Source of the DNA: Mycobacterium triplex
GTDB taxonomy: Bacteria; Actinomycetota; Actinomycetes; Mycobacteriales; Mycobacteriaceae
Assembly (NCBI RefSeq): GCF_000689255.1
Contig: NZ_HG964446.1
Span: 5,693,784 to 5,757,783 of the forward strand
Reading direction: 5' to 3'
DNA length: 64,000 bases
The notes under the pieces were generated by a model. That model was not told the origin of the DNA. It did not search any database and saw only the letters and a list, made by a program, of their open reading frames with translations. The position numbers were made by a program, and so were the translations under genes. Shown in pieces: positions 1 through 7,328 of the stretch. How positions within the stretch are numbered: the stretch's first letter is position 1; each line of letters opens with the position of its first letter.

Positions 1-953
1 CCCATCGTCGCGGCCGCGATGGAGACGGCCTCGTCGTAGCGGGCCCGCGGCACCACCAGGCGAGTGGTGATCGCGCATCCCTGCCCGGCATGCATGCACA
101 CCGAGAAGCCCGCCACGCCCACCGCACCGGCCAGGTCGGCGTCGTCGAGAACGATGAACGCCGACTTGCCACCCAGCTCGAGGAAGACCCTCTTGATGGT
201 CGCGGCGCCGTCGGCCATCACGGCGCGGCCGGTGGCCGTCGACCCGGTGAACGAAACCATGTCCACCCGAGGGTCTTTGGACAACATCGCACCGACGCTG
301 TGGTCGCTGGAGGTGACGATGTTGATCACACCGGCCGGGAAGTCGGTGTGCTCGGCGATGAGTTCGCCCAACACGGCGGCACACCACGGGGTATCGGGGG
401 CGGGTTTGAGGACGACGGTGTTTCCGGCCGCCAGCGCCGGCCCGATCTTGGCCAGGTTGATCTGGTGGGGGAAGTTCCACGGCGTGATGGCACCGACCAC
501 ACCGACGGCCTCACGGGCGATAGTGCGCCGGGTAGGAATCCCCATCGGCTTGGCCTCGCCGAGATCCTGGTTGTATTCGTAGGATTCGGCGGTATCGGCC
601 GCGAACGCCAGATCGTTGACCGGGACCTCGAGCTGAGCGATGCCGGTCAACATCCGCGGCGCGCCGACTTCGGCGATGGTCATCTCCCGCAATTCTTCGA
701 GGTGCTGCTGCATCGCCTCGCGCAGCTGGCGTACGCACCGCACCCGCAGTTCGGTATTGCGCGACCAGTCGGTGTCGTCGAAAGCGCGACGCGCGGCCTC
801 GATCGCGCGGCTCATGTCGTCGGCATTGGCGTCAGCCGCGACTCCCAGCACTTCTTCGGTCGCCGGGTTGACCGTCGGGAAGGTACCGGCACCGCCCGCC
901 GACATCTTGCCGTCGATGAAGAGTTCACTCACGCCGTCGGCCAACAAGGCCAT
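1..953 (-). CDS. aldA: Aldehyde dehydrogenase AldA (3' part beyond window)
   Basis: NAD(P)-dependent aldehyde dehydrogenase of the ALDH superfamily, like M. tuberculosis Rv0768. About 317 codons are present, from ATG at 953 (preceded by a GGGAGCGAG-type ribosome site) to the window edge; the family is about 490 residues, so the C-terminal third is missing only because the window ends. Visible are the nucleotide-binding stretch with TPWNFPHQ and LKPAPDTP, the FTGS turn, the catalytic-glutamate motif LELGGKSA and the region of the nucleophilic cysteine, here read as HAGQGCAIT. It is divergent from the tetR-cyp123-cyp51 operon, and a GGACA-N2-TGTCC inverted repeat lies just downstream of its likely -10 element. 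It probably oxidises an aldehyde made by the neighbouring P450s or alcohol dehydrogenase; the substrate is unknown. Confidence 0.93.
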   Translation of the reverse strand, partial: MALLADGVSELFIDGKMSAGGAGTFPTVNPATEEVLGVAADANADDMSRAIEAARRAFDDTDWSRNTELRVRCVRQLREAMQQHLEELREMTIAEVGAPRMLTGIAQLEVPVNDLAFAADTAESYEYNQDLGEAKPMGIPTRRTIAREAVGVVGAITPWNFPHQINLAKIGPALAAGNTVVLKPAPDTPWCAAVLGELIAEHTDFPAGVINIVTSSDHSVGAMLSKDPRVDMVSFTGSTATGRAVMADGAATIKRVFLELGGKSAFIVLDDADLAGAVGVAGFSVCMHAGQGCAITTRLVVPRARYDEAVSIAAATM

Positions 954-1011
954 CTCTCGCTCCCGTCTGTGCGTGGCAAATCCAAGGGGCGAATCGATCC
1001 GCCCATTCGAA

Positions 1012-1031
1012 TGGACAGTTGTCCGATAATA
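1012..1031 (-). promoter_or_regulatory. aldA promoter with probable TetR operator
   Basis: An inverted repeat TGGACA-GT-TGTCCG (1012-1025, five perfect base pairs per arm) lies immediately downstream of a minus-strand -10-like hexamer TATTAT (1031-1026). The same GGACA-N2-TGTCC pattern recurs at 1170-1183 at the start of the divergent tetR gene. Two matching operators at both divergent promoters are typical of local autoregulating TetR proteins. The link to this TetR is inferred. Confidence 0.55.
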
Positions 1032-1164
1032 TCCCCTGGAACCATAGCCGTCGGGTCATCCGCGGTGCAAGAGCCGATCTCGAAACGGGCCGCAATTTGC
1101 GGCATAACTGCTAATTAAACTGCAATTTTAGCTGACGGGCTTGCTTGCTGTCCCATCCGTCCGA

Positions 1165-1183
1165 TAGCTTGGACATGTGTCCA
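1165..1183 (+). promoter_or_regulatory. tetR promoter and operator overlapping a leaderless start
   Basis: TAGCTT (1165-1170) fits the mycobacterial TANNNT -10 pattern and lies six bases before the GTG start at 1177, the spacing expected for a leaderless mRNA. The perfect inverted repeat TGGACA-TG-TGTCCA (1170-1183) overlaps the end of the -10 element and the start codon, so a bound repressor would block initiation. It matches the repeat at 1012-1025. Confidence 0.55.
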
Positions 1184-1812
1184 GCGATGCCCTGGTTACG
1201 GTCACGGCCCAGACCGAGCAACCACCCGGTCAGGCGGCGCGCAATCGCCGCCAGGAGGAGACCTTCCGCAAGGTGCTCGCCGCCGGCATCGAAACCCTGC
1301 GCGAGAAGTCGTACGCCGACCTGACGGTGCGCGCCGTCGCGGCCCGCGCCAAAGTCGCCCCGGCCACCGCCTACACCTACTTCTCGTCGAAAAACCACTT
1401 GATCGCCGAGGTGTACCTGGACCTGGTGCAGCAGGTCCCGTTCTTCACCGATGTCAACGACCCCATGCCGGTTCGGGTGGACAAGGTGTTGCGCCATCTG
1501 GCATTGGTGGTCGCCGACGAGCCCGAGGTCGGGGCGGCGTGCACGATCGCGCTGCTCGGCGGTGGCGCCGATCCCGCGGTGGGTGCCGCACGTGACCGGA
1601 TCGGTGCGGAGATCCACCGCCGCATCGCAACGGCCATCGGGCCCGGCGCCGACACCGGCACGGTGTCCGCGCTCGAGATGACGTTCTTCGGCGCACTGGT
1701 ACAAGCCGCCAGTGGCCAGTTCACCTACCACGAGATCGCCGACCGGTTGGCCTACGTGGTCAGTCTGATCCTGCCCGGCACTCCGGAGACGAGCCAGGAG
1801 ACAAGAACTTAG
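1177..1812 (+). CDS. TetR-family transcriptional regulator (Rv0767c-like)
   Basis: A 211-residue one-component repressor. The N-terminal DNA-binding domain (about residues 20-65) shows the standard TetR pattern, with VRAVAARAKVAPATAYTYF forming the helix-turn-helix and the following YFSSKNHLI. The rest is the variable ligand-binding and dimerisation half. GTG at 1177 is chosen because a TANNNT -10 element sits six bases upstream. The TAG stop abuts the ATG of the CYP123-like gene, so it leads that operon. The paired inverted repeats at 1012-1025 and 1170-1183 suggest that it represses itself, the P450 operon and aldA. The ligand may be a sterol or an aldehyde product; that is inference only. 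Confidence 0.9.
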   Translation: MSSDALVTVTAQTEQPPGQAARNRRQEETFRKVLAAGIETLREKSYADLTVRAVAARAKVAPATAYTYFSSKNHLIAEVYLDLVQQVPFFTDVNDPMPVRVDKVLRHLALVVADEPEVGAACTIALLGGGADPAVGAARDRIGAEIHRRIATAIGPGADTGTVSALEMTFFGALVQAASGQFTYHEIADRLAYVVSLILPGTPETSQETRT

Positions 1813-3036
1813 ATGACCATCCATGTTGGAGACCACGAGCTGGTTCTCGATCCCTACGACTACGACTTCCACGAAGACCCGTATCCGTACTACAAGCGAC
1901 TGCGCGACGAGGCTCCGCTGTATCGCAACGAGGAACTGAACTTCTGGGCGCTGTCGCGGCATCAGGATGTGCTGAAGGGATTCCGCAACAGCACAACGCT
2001 TTCCAACAAGTTCGGCGTCTCGCTGGACCCGGCCTCGCGCGGCCCGCACGCCAGCAAGACGATGAGCTTCCTCGCGATGGACGATCCGGCCCACCTGCGG
2101 CTGCGCACGCTGGTGTCGAAGGGCTTCACACCGCGCCGCATCCGCGAGCTCGAACCGCGAGTCACCGAGATCGCGGTCAAGCACCTCGACACCATGCTGG
2201 AGGCGGCCGCATCCGGCACCGCCACTGTGGATTTCGTCGACGAGTTCGCGGGCAAGCTGCCGATGGATGTGATCTCCGAGCTGATGGGTGTACCCGAGGC
2301 GGACCGCGTTCAGGTCCGGGCCTGGGCCGACGGCGTGATGCACCGCGACGAGGGCGTCACCGACGTGCCGCCGGAAGCCGTCGAGGCGTCGATCAATCTG
2401 ATCGTCTACTACCAGCAGATGGTCGCAGACCGGCGCACCAAGCCCACCGACGATTTGACCACCGCACTGCTGGAAGCCGAGATCGACGGCGACCGACTCA
2501 CCGACGACGAAGTGCTCGGCTTCATGTTCCTGATGGTGATCGCCGGAAACGAGACGACCACCAAATTGCTTGCCAACGCCGCATTTTGGGGACACAAGAA
2601 TCCCGACCAACTGGCGGCAGTCTACGACGACCACGAACTTGTGACGCCGTGGGTCGAGGAAACACTGCGCTACGACACGTCCAGCCAGATCCTCGCGCGC
2701 ACCGTGGCCGGCGAGCTCACCCTCTACGACACCACGATCCCCGACGGGGACGTGCTTCTGCTGCTCCCCGGTTCCGCCCATCGCGACGAGCGGGTGTTCG
2801 ACAACCCCGACGACTATCTGATCGGGCGTGAGATCGGGTCCAAGCTCATGAGTTTCGGTAGCGGCGCACACTTCTGCCTGGGAGCCCACCTGGCCCGGAT
2901 GGAAGCCCGCGTGGCGCTCACCGAGTTGTTCAAGCGAATCCGCGGATATCAAGTCGACGAGGCCAACGCCGTCCGCGTCCACTCCAGCAATGTCCGCGGA
3001 TTCGCTCACCTACCCATCACCGTGGAGACCCGCTGA
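1813..3036 (+). CDS. cyp123: Cytochrome P450, CYP123-like
   Basis: Soluble bacterial P450 of 407 residues resembling M. tuberculosis Rv0766c (CYP123A1). The I-helix oxygen-activation motif reads AGNETTT, the K-helix ExxR is in EETLR, and the heme loop FGSGAHFCLG places the cysteine ligand at residue 355. Start ATG directly follows the tetR stop; the TGA stop overlaps the next ATG by one base, so translation is probably coupled. Electrons could come from the 3Fe-4S ferredoxin encoded at 5216-5422. The substrate of CYP123 enzymes is not known to me; the operon position with CYP51 suggests a hydrophobic or sterol-like ligand. Confidence 0.93.
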   Translation: MTIHVGDHELVLDPYDYDFHEDPYPYYKRLRDEAPLYRNEELNFWALSRHQDVLKGFRNSTTLSNKFGVSLDPASRGPHASKTMSFLAMDDPAHLRLRTLVSKGFTPRRIRELEPRVTEIAVKHLDTMLEAAASGTATVDFVDEFAGKLPMDVISELMGVPEADRVQVRAWADGVMHRDEGVTDVPPEAVEASINLIVYYQQMVADRRTKPTDDLTTALLEAEIDGDRLTDDEVLGFMFLMVIAGNETTTKLLANAAFWGHKNPDQLAAVYDDHELVTPWVEETLRYDTSSQILARTVAGELTLYDTTIPDGDVLLLLPGSAHRDERVFDNPDDYLIGREIGSKLMSFGSGAHFCLGAHLARMEARVALTELFKRIRGYQVDEANAVRVHSSNVRGFAHLPITVETR

Positions 3037-3860
3037 TGCCTCGCTTCGACCCCCTACCCGAACGCCGGCCGGTGATCGTGGCCGGCGCCTCCTCCGGTAT
3101 CGGAGAGGCCACCGCGATCGAACTCGCGGCGCACGGATTCCCGGTTGCCCTGGGCGCCCGCCGGGTGGAGAAGCTCGACGACATCGTCGGCAAGATCAAC
3201 GCCGACGGTGGCGAGGCGGTCGGATTCCACCTCGACGTCACCGACCCGAACTCGGTGAAATCCTTTGTCGCACAGTCTGTCGATGCGCTCGGTGACATCG
3301 AGATACTGGTGGCCGGCGCGGGCGACACCTACTTCGGCAAGCTCGCCGAAATCACCACCGATGAGTTCGAGTCGCAGCTGCAGATCCACCTGGTCGGTGC
3401 CAACCGGCTGGCCGCCGCGGTGCTGCCTGGCATGCTCGAGCGCCGGCGCGGCGACCTGATCTTCGTGGGTTCCGATGTGGCACTGCGTCAGCGGCCGCAC
3501 ATGGGCGCCTACGGTGCCGCCAAGGCCGCACTGGTCGCGATGGTCACCAACTTCCAGATGGAGCTCGAGGGCACCGGCGTGCGGGCCTCGATCGTGCACC
3601 CCGGCCCGACGAAGACCAACATGGGCTGGAGCCTGCCGGCCGAGAAGATCGGGCCCGCTCTAGAGGACTGGGCAAAGTGGGGCCAGGCCCGACACGACTA
3701 TTTCCTGCGCGCGTCGGATCTGGCCAGAGCAATCGCTTTCGTCGCCGAGACCCCGCGCGGTGGCTTCATCGCAAGCATGGAGCTTCAACCCGAGGCCCCG
3801 TTGGCCGACAACAAGGACCGCCAGAAACTCGCACTCGGCGAAGAGGGGATGCCGTCATGA
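3036..3860 (+). CDS. Short-chain dehydrogenase/reductase (Rv0765c-like)
   Basis: SDR oxidoreductase of 274 residues. The Rossmann glycine motif is GASSGIG near residue 17, a basic residue pair after beta-2 (GARR) suggests NADP(H) preference, and the catalytic YGAAK stands at YxxxK position with an upstream serine in VGSDVA. It overlaps cyp123 by one base and its stop overlaps the cyp51 start (ATGA), placing it inside the P450 operon. It probably interconverts an alcohol and a ketone on the P450 substrate or product; the actual substrate cannot be read from the sequence. Confidence 0.9.
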   Translation: MPRFDPLPERRPVIVAGASSGIGEATAIELAAHGFPVALGARRVEKLDDIVGKINADGGEAVGFHLDVTDPNSVKSFVAQSVDALGDIEILVAGAGDTYFGKLAEITTDEFESQLQIHLVGANRLAAAVLPGMLERRRGDLIFVGSDVALRQRPHMGAYGAAKAALVAMVTNFQMELEGTGVRASIVHPGPTKTNMGWSLPAEKIGPALEDWAKWGQARHDYFLRASDLARAIAFVAETPRGGFIASMELQPEAPLADNKDRQKLALGEEGMPS

Positions 3861-5209
3861 CCACCGCTATCGTGCCCCGGGTTTCCGGCGGCGAAGAAGA
3901 GCACGGCCATCTTGAGGAATTCCGCACCGACCCAATCGGTTTGATGAAGCGCGTGCGCGAGGAGTGCGGTGACGTCGGCTGGTTCCAACTGGTCGACAAG
4001 CACGTCATCCTGTTGTCCGGCGCGAGTGCCAACGAGTTCTTCTTCCGGTCCGCCGACGAAGATCTCGACCAGGCCGAGGCCTACCCGTTCATGACGCCGA
4101 TCTTCGGCAAGGGGGTGGTGTTCGACGCCAGCCCCGAGCGGCGCAAGGAGATGCTGCACAACTCCGCGCTGCGCGGCGAGCAGATGAAGGGCCACGCCGC
4201 CACGATCGAGGGCGAAGTCAAGAAGATGATCGCCAACTGGGGCGACGAAGGCGAGATCGAGCTGCTCGACTTCTTCGCCGAGCTGACCATCTACACCTCG
4301 ACGGCCTGCCTGATCGGGCTGAAGTTTCGCGAACAGCTCGACCACCGGTTCGCCGAGTACTACCACATGTTGGAGCGCGGCACCGACCCGCTGTGCTACG
4401 TCGACCCCTACCTGCCGATCGAGAGCTTCAAGTTGCGCGATGAGGCTCGCGTGAAACTCGTTGCGCTGGTTCAGGAAATCATGGATCAGCGCATCGCGAA
4501 CCCGCCTAAGGACAAGAGCGACCGCGACATGCTCGACGTGCTGGTTTCGATCAAGGACGAGGAGGGCAATCCGCGCTTCTCCGCCGACGAGGTCACCGGG
4601 ATGTTCATCTCGCTGATGTTCGCGGGCCACCACACCAGCTCGGGCACCTCCGCGTGGACCTTGATCGAGTTGATCCGTCATCCCGAGGCGTACGCCGAGG
4701 TGCTCACCGAGCTCGACGAGCTCTACGCCGACGGCCAGGAGGTGAGTTTCCATGCGCTGCGGTCGATTCCGAAGCTCGACAACGTCGTCAAGGAGACCCT
4801 GCGCCTGCATCCGCCGCTGATCATCCTGATGCGGGTCGCCAAGGGCGAATTCGAGGTCGAAGGGTTCCCGATCCACGACGGCGACTACGTCGCGGCCTCC
4901 CCGGCGATCAGCAACCGGATTCCGGAGGACTTTCCCGATCCGGACGCGTTCAAGCCCGATCGCTACAACAAACCCGAGCAGGCCGACATCGTCAATCGAT
5001 GGACCTGGATTCCGTTCGGCGCCGGCCGGCACCGGTGCGTCGGTGCGGCATTCGCCCAGATGCAGATCAAGGCGATCTTCTCGGTCCTGTTGCGCGAGTA
5101 CGAGTTCGAGATGGCCCAGCCGGCCGACAGCTACCACAACGACCACTCCAAGATGGTCGTACAGCTGGCCCGGCCCGCCAAGGCCCGCTACCGCAAGCGG
5201 AAAGCCTGA
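3857..5209 (+). CDS. cyp51: Sterol 14-alpha-demethylase CYP51
   Basis: P450 of 450 residues closely resembling M. tuberculosis CYP51 (Rv0764c), which removes the 14-alpha-methyl group of lanosterol-type sterols. The I helix carries AGHHTSSGT, the ExxR motif is ETLRLHPP and the heme loop FGAGRHRCVG puts the ligand at Cys394. ATG at 3857 overlaps the stop of the SDR as ATGA; the longer upstream extension of the frame runs through the SDR gene and is not used. The ferredoxin gene follows by six bases and is the natural redox partner. Mycobacteria do not make sterols de novo, so the physiological substrate remains open. Confidence 0.97.
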   Translation: MTTAIVPRVSGGEEEHGHLEEFRTDPIGLMKRVREECGDVGWFQLVDKHVILLSGASANEFFFRSADEDLDQAEAYPFMTPIFGKGVVFDASPERRKEMLHNSALRGEQMKGHAATIEGEVKKMIANWGDEGEIELLDFFAELTIYTSTACLIGLKFREQLDHRFAEYYHMLERGTDPLCYVDPYLPIESFKLRDEARVKLVALVQEIMDQRIANPPKDKSDRDMLDVLVSIKDEEGNPRFSADEVTGMFISLMFAGHHTSSGTSAWTLIELIRHPEAYAEVLTELDELYADGQEVSFHALRSIPKLDNVVKETLRLHPPLIILMRVAKGEFEVEGFPIHDGDYVAASPAISNRIPEDFPDPDAFKPDRYNKPEQADIVNRWTWIPFGAGRHRCVGAAFAQMQIKAIFSVLLREYEFEMAQPADSYHNDHSKMVVQLARPAKARYRKRKA

Positions 5210-5215
5210 CCGCTC

Positions 5216-5422
5216 ATGAGTTTTCGAGTCGAGGCCGACCTGGACTTGTGCCAGGGCCATGCCATGTGCGAGCTGGAGGCACCGGACGTCTTCCGGGTCC
5301 CCAAGCGCGGAAAGGTCGAGATCGTCGACCCGGAACCGCCGGAAGAAGCCCGCGGCGAAGTTGAGCTTGCCGTCCAAATGTGTCCCACCCAGGCACTGTT
5401 CATCAAAGAGAAGGAAGACTGA
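5216..5422 (+). CDS. 3Fe-4S ferredoxin (Rv0763c-like)
   Basis: A 68-residue ferredoxin. The cluster motif reads CQGHAMC early and CP in QMCPTQAL late; the central cysteine of the usual CxxCxxC is histidine, the CxxHxxC variant common in actinobacterial P450-partner ferredoxins with a 3Fe-4S cluster. It lies six bases after cyp51 and three bases before the next gene, so it is operonic and should deliver electrons to CYP51 and probably CYP123. No ferredoxin reductase is encoded nearby. Confidence 0.93.
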   Translation: MSFRVEADLDLCQGHAMCELEAPDVFRVPKRGKVEIVDPEPPEEARGEVELAVQMCPTQALFIKEKED

Positions 5423-5425
5423 CCC

Positions 5426-5980
5426 ATGACAAACAAGGCGTCACACTCGCGTGCTGATCTCGAGGCATGGGTCGACCGCTGGCTGCAAGCCAACAAGGAC
5501 TGCGAAAAGGCCGGTGACTGGAAGCCGCTGGCCGACTTTTACACCAAGGACGCCACCTACGGCTGGAACATCGGCCCCAAGGAAGACGTGATGTGCGTGG
5601 GCGTCGACGAGATTCGCGATGTCGCCCTCGGCCTGGAGATGGAGGGCCTGGAGAACTGGGTCTACGAGTACCAGAAAGTGCTCATCGACGACAAACAGGG
5701 CGAGATCGTCGGGTTCTGGAAGCAGATCGTCAACAAGACCGACGGCACCCAGGACGCGATCTACGGCATCGGCGGCAGCTGGTTCCGGCTCAACGACGAA
5801 GCGCTCATCGAGTGGCAGCGTGACTTCTTCGACTTCGGTCACGTCGCGTACATGTTCGGCAAGCTCATCGAATCCGGCGACCTGAGCGACGGGATGCAGA
5901 AGCGCATCCAGCGCAGCATCGCCGGGGAGAAGTTGCCGGGCTACTACCCGCTTGGCCAGGCTCCGGTTCCGATCTGGTGA
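5426..5980 (+). CDS. NTF2-like conserved protein (Rv0762c-like)
   Basis: A 184-residue soluble protein at the end of the cyp51 operon, matching the position and size of Rv0762c. The sequence (Trp/Asp-rich N-terminus, ADFYTKDATYGWNIGP, alternating strands, LNDEALIEWQRDFFDFG) looks like an alpha+beta barrel of the NTF2/SnoaL type, a fold used for isomerases and ligand binding. I see no unambiguous catalytic dyad. Start ATG is three bases after the ferredoxin stop. Its constant association with CYP51 suggests a role in handling the P450 product, by inference. Confidence 0.8.
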   Translation: MTNKASHSRADLEAWVDRWLQANKDCEKAGDWKPLADFYTKDATYGWNIGPKEDVMCVGVDEIRDVALGLEMEGLENWVYEYQKVLIDDKQGEIVGFWKQIVNKTDGTQDAIYGIGGSWFRLNDEALIEWQRDFFDFGHVAYMFGKLIESGDLSDGMQKRIQRSIAGEKLPGYYPLGQAPVPIW

Positions 5981-6101
5981 CTAGACCAATGGCGCCGACC
6001 CGCCTCGCCCGGCTACGCCGCGCTCGCGATCGCCGCGCCGACCGGTTGGTGGTCCCCCGCTGTTTACAGCCCGGTGATGCACGTCATAATGGTCTGCGAA
6101 T

Positions 6102-6115
6102 GAGAACACGTTCTA
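6102..6115. promoter_or_regulatory. KstR-like box upstream of adhB
   Basis: GAGAACACGTTCTA matches the KstR sterol-regulon palindrome TNNAACNNGTTNNA at all positions except the first base. It lies about 70 bp before the adhB start, in the 205-bp gap after the cyp51 operon. The six defined core bases (AAC, GTT) are intact. It would tie adhB and the three following genes to sterol induction. Confidence 0.5.
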
Positions 6116-6185
6116 AATTGCCATCCGGCCCCGGCCGGCCCCTTTCACCGGCACTCGGGTCAGGGCACGTTAGCGGAGGACCTTC

Positions 6186-7313
6186 ATGAAGACAAAAGGC
6201 GCACTGATCTGGGAATTCAACCAGCCGTGGACCATCGAGGACATCGAGATCGGCGACCCGCAAGCGCACGAGGTCAAGATTCAGATGGAAGCGGCCGGGA
6301 TGTGCCATTCGGATCACCATCTAGTGACCGGCGGCATCCCGATGGCTGGCTTCCCGGTGCTCGGTGGGCACGAGGGCGCGGGCATCGTCACCGAGGTCGG
6401 CCCCGGTGTGGAGGACATCGCCCCCGGCGACCACGTGGTGCTGTCTTTCATCCCGTCGTGTGGGCAGTGTCCGACCTGCCAGGCCGGCATGCGCAATCTG
6501 TGTGACCTGGGCGCGGGCCTGTTGGGCGGGGCCGCGGTGTCCGACGGCACGTTCCGCATCCAGGCGCGCGGCCAGAACGTCTTCCCGATGACGCTGCTGG
6601 GCACGTTCTCGCCCTACATGGTCGTGCACCGCAGCTCCGTGGTGAAGATCGACCCGTCGGTACCGTTCGAGGTGGCCGCGCTGGTGGGCTGCGGCGTCAC
6701 CACCGGCTACGGCTCGGCGGTCCGTACCGCTGACATCCGGCCGGGCCAGGACGTCGCGATCGTCGGCGTCGGCGGTGTCGGCATGGCCGCGCTGCAGGGC
6801 GCGGTCAACGCCGGTGCGCGCTACATCTTCGCGATCGACCCGGTGGAGTGGAAGCGCGACCAGGCCCTGAAGTTCGGTGCCACCCACGTCTACCCGGACA
6901 TCGACGCCGCGCTGATGGGCATGGCCGAGGTCACCTACGGCCTGATGGCCCACAAGGTCGTGGTCACCGTCGGCGAGCTGCACGGCGCGGATGTCGACAA
7001 CTACCTCAACATCACCCAAAAGGGCGGCACCTGCGTGCTGACGGCCATCGGCAGCCTGCTGGACACCAACGTGAACCTGAACCTGGCGATGCTGACCCTG
7101 ATGCAGAAGAACCTGCAGGGCACCATCTTCGGTGGCGGTAACCCGCAGTACGACATCCCGCAGCTGCTGTCGATGTACAAGGCCGGCAAGCTCAACCTGG
7201 ACGACATGGTCACCACCCAGTACCGGCTGGAACAGATCAACGAGGGCTACCAGGACATGCTGGACGGCAAGAACATTCGCGGCGTTATCCGGTACACCGA
7301 CGCCGACCGGTAA
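6186..7313 (+). CDS. adhB: NDMA-dependent (mycothiol-type) zinc alcohol dehydrogenase AdhB
   Basis: Medium-chain zinc alcohol dehydrogenase of 375 residues, like Rv0761c. The catalytic-zinc elements are MCHSDHH near residue 40 and GGHEGAG near residue 65; the structural zinc loop is CGQCPTCQAGMRNLC near residue 95; the Rossmann motif is GVGGVGMAALQGA near residue 200. ATG follows a good AGCGGAGGA ribosome site. Enzymes of this group oxidise alcohols to aldehydes with tightly bound NAD(H). A KstR-like box lies upstream, and an OYE-type enzyme and a ketosteroid-isomerase-like protein lie downstream, so a steroid or sterol-derived alcohol is a reasonable guess. Confidence 0.93.
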   Translation: MKTKGALIWEFNQPWTIEDIEIGDPQAHEVKIQMEAAGMCHSDHHLVTGGIPMAGFPVLGGHEGAGIVTEVGPGVEDIAPGDHVVLSFIPSCGQCPTCQAGMRNLCDLGAGLLGGAAVSDGTFRIQARGQNVFPMTLLGTFSPYMVVHRSSVVKIDPSVPFEVAALVGCGVTTGYGSAVRTADIRPGQDVAIVGVGGVGMAALQGAVNAGARYIFAIDPVEWKRDQALKFGATHVYPDIDAALMGMAEVTYGLMAHKVVVTVGELHGADVDNYLNITQKGGTCVLTAIGSLLDTNVNLNLAMLTLMQKNLQGTIFGGGNPQYDIPQLLSMYKAGKLNLDDMVTTQYRLEQINEGYQDMLDGKNIRGVIRYTDADR

Positions 7314-7328
7314 CCCGACCGGTCCTGG

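Noticed and set aside
1111..3009. Long minus-strand open frame opposite tetR and cyp123
   Set aside because: It mirrors strongly recognised genes on the other strand; long antisense frames are expected at this GC content and the product has no family resemblance.
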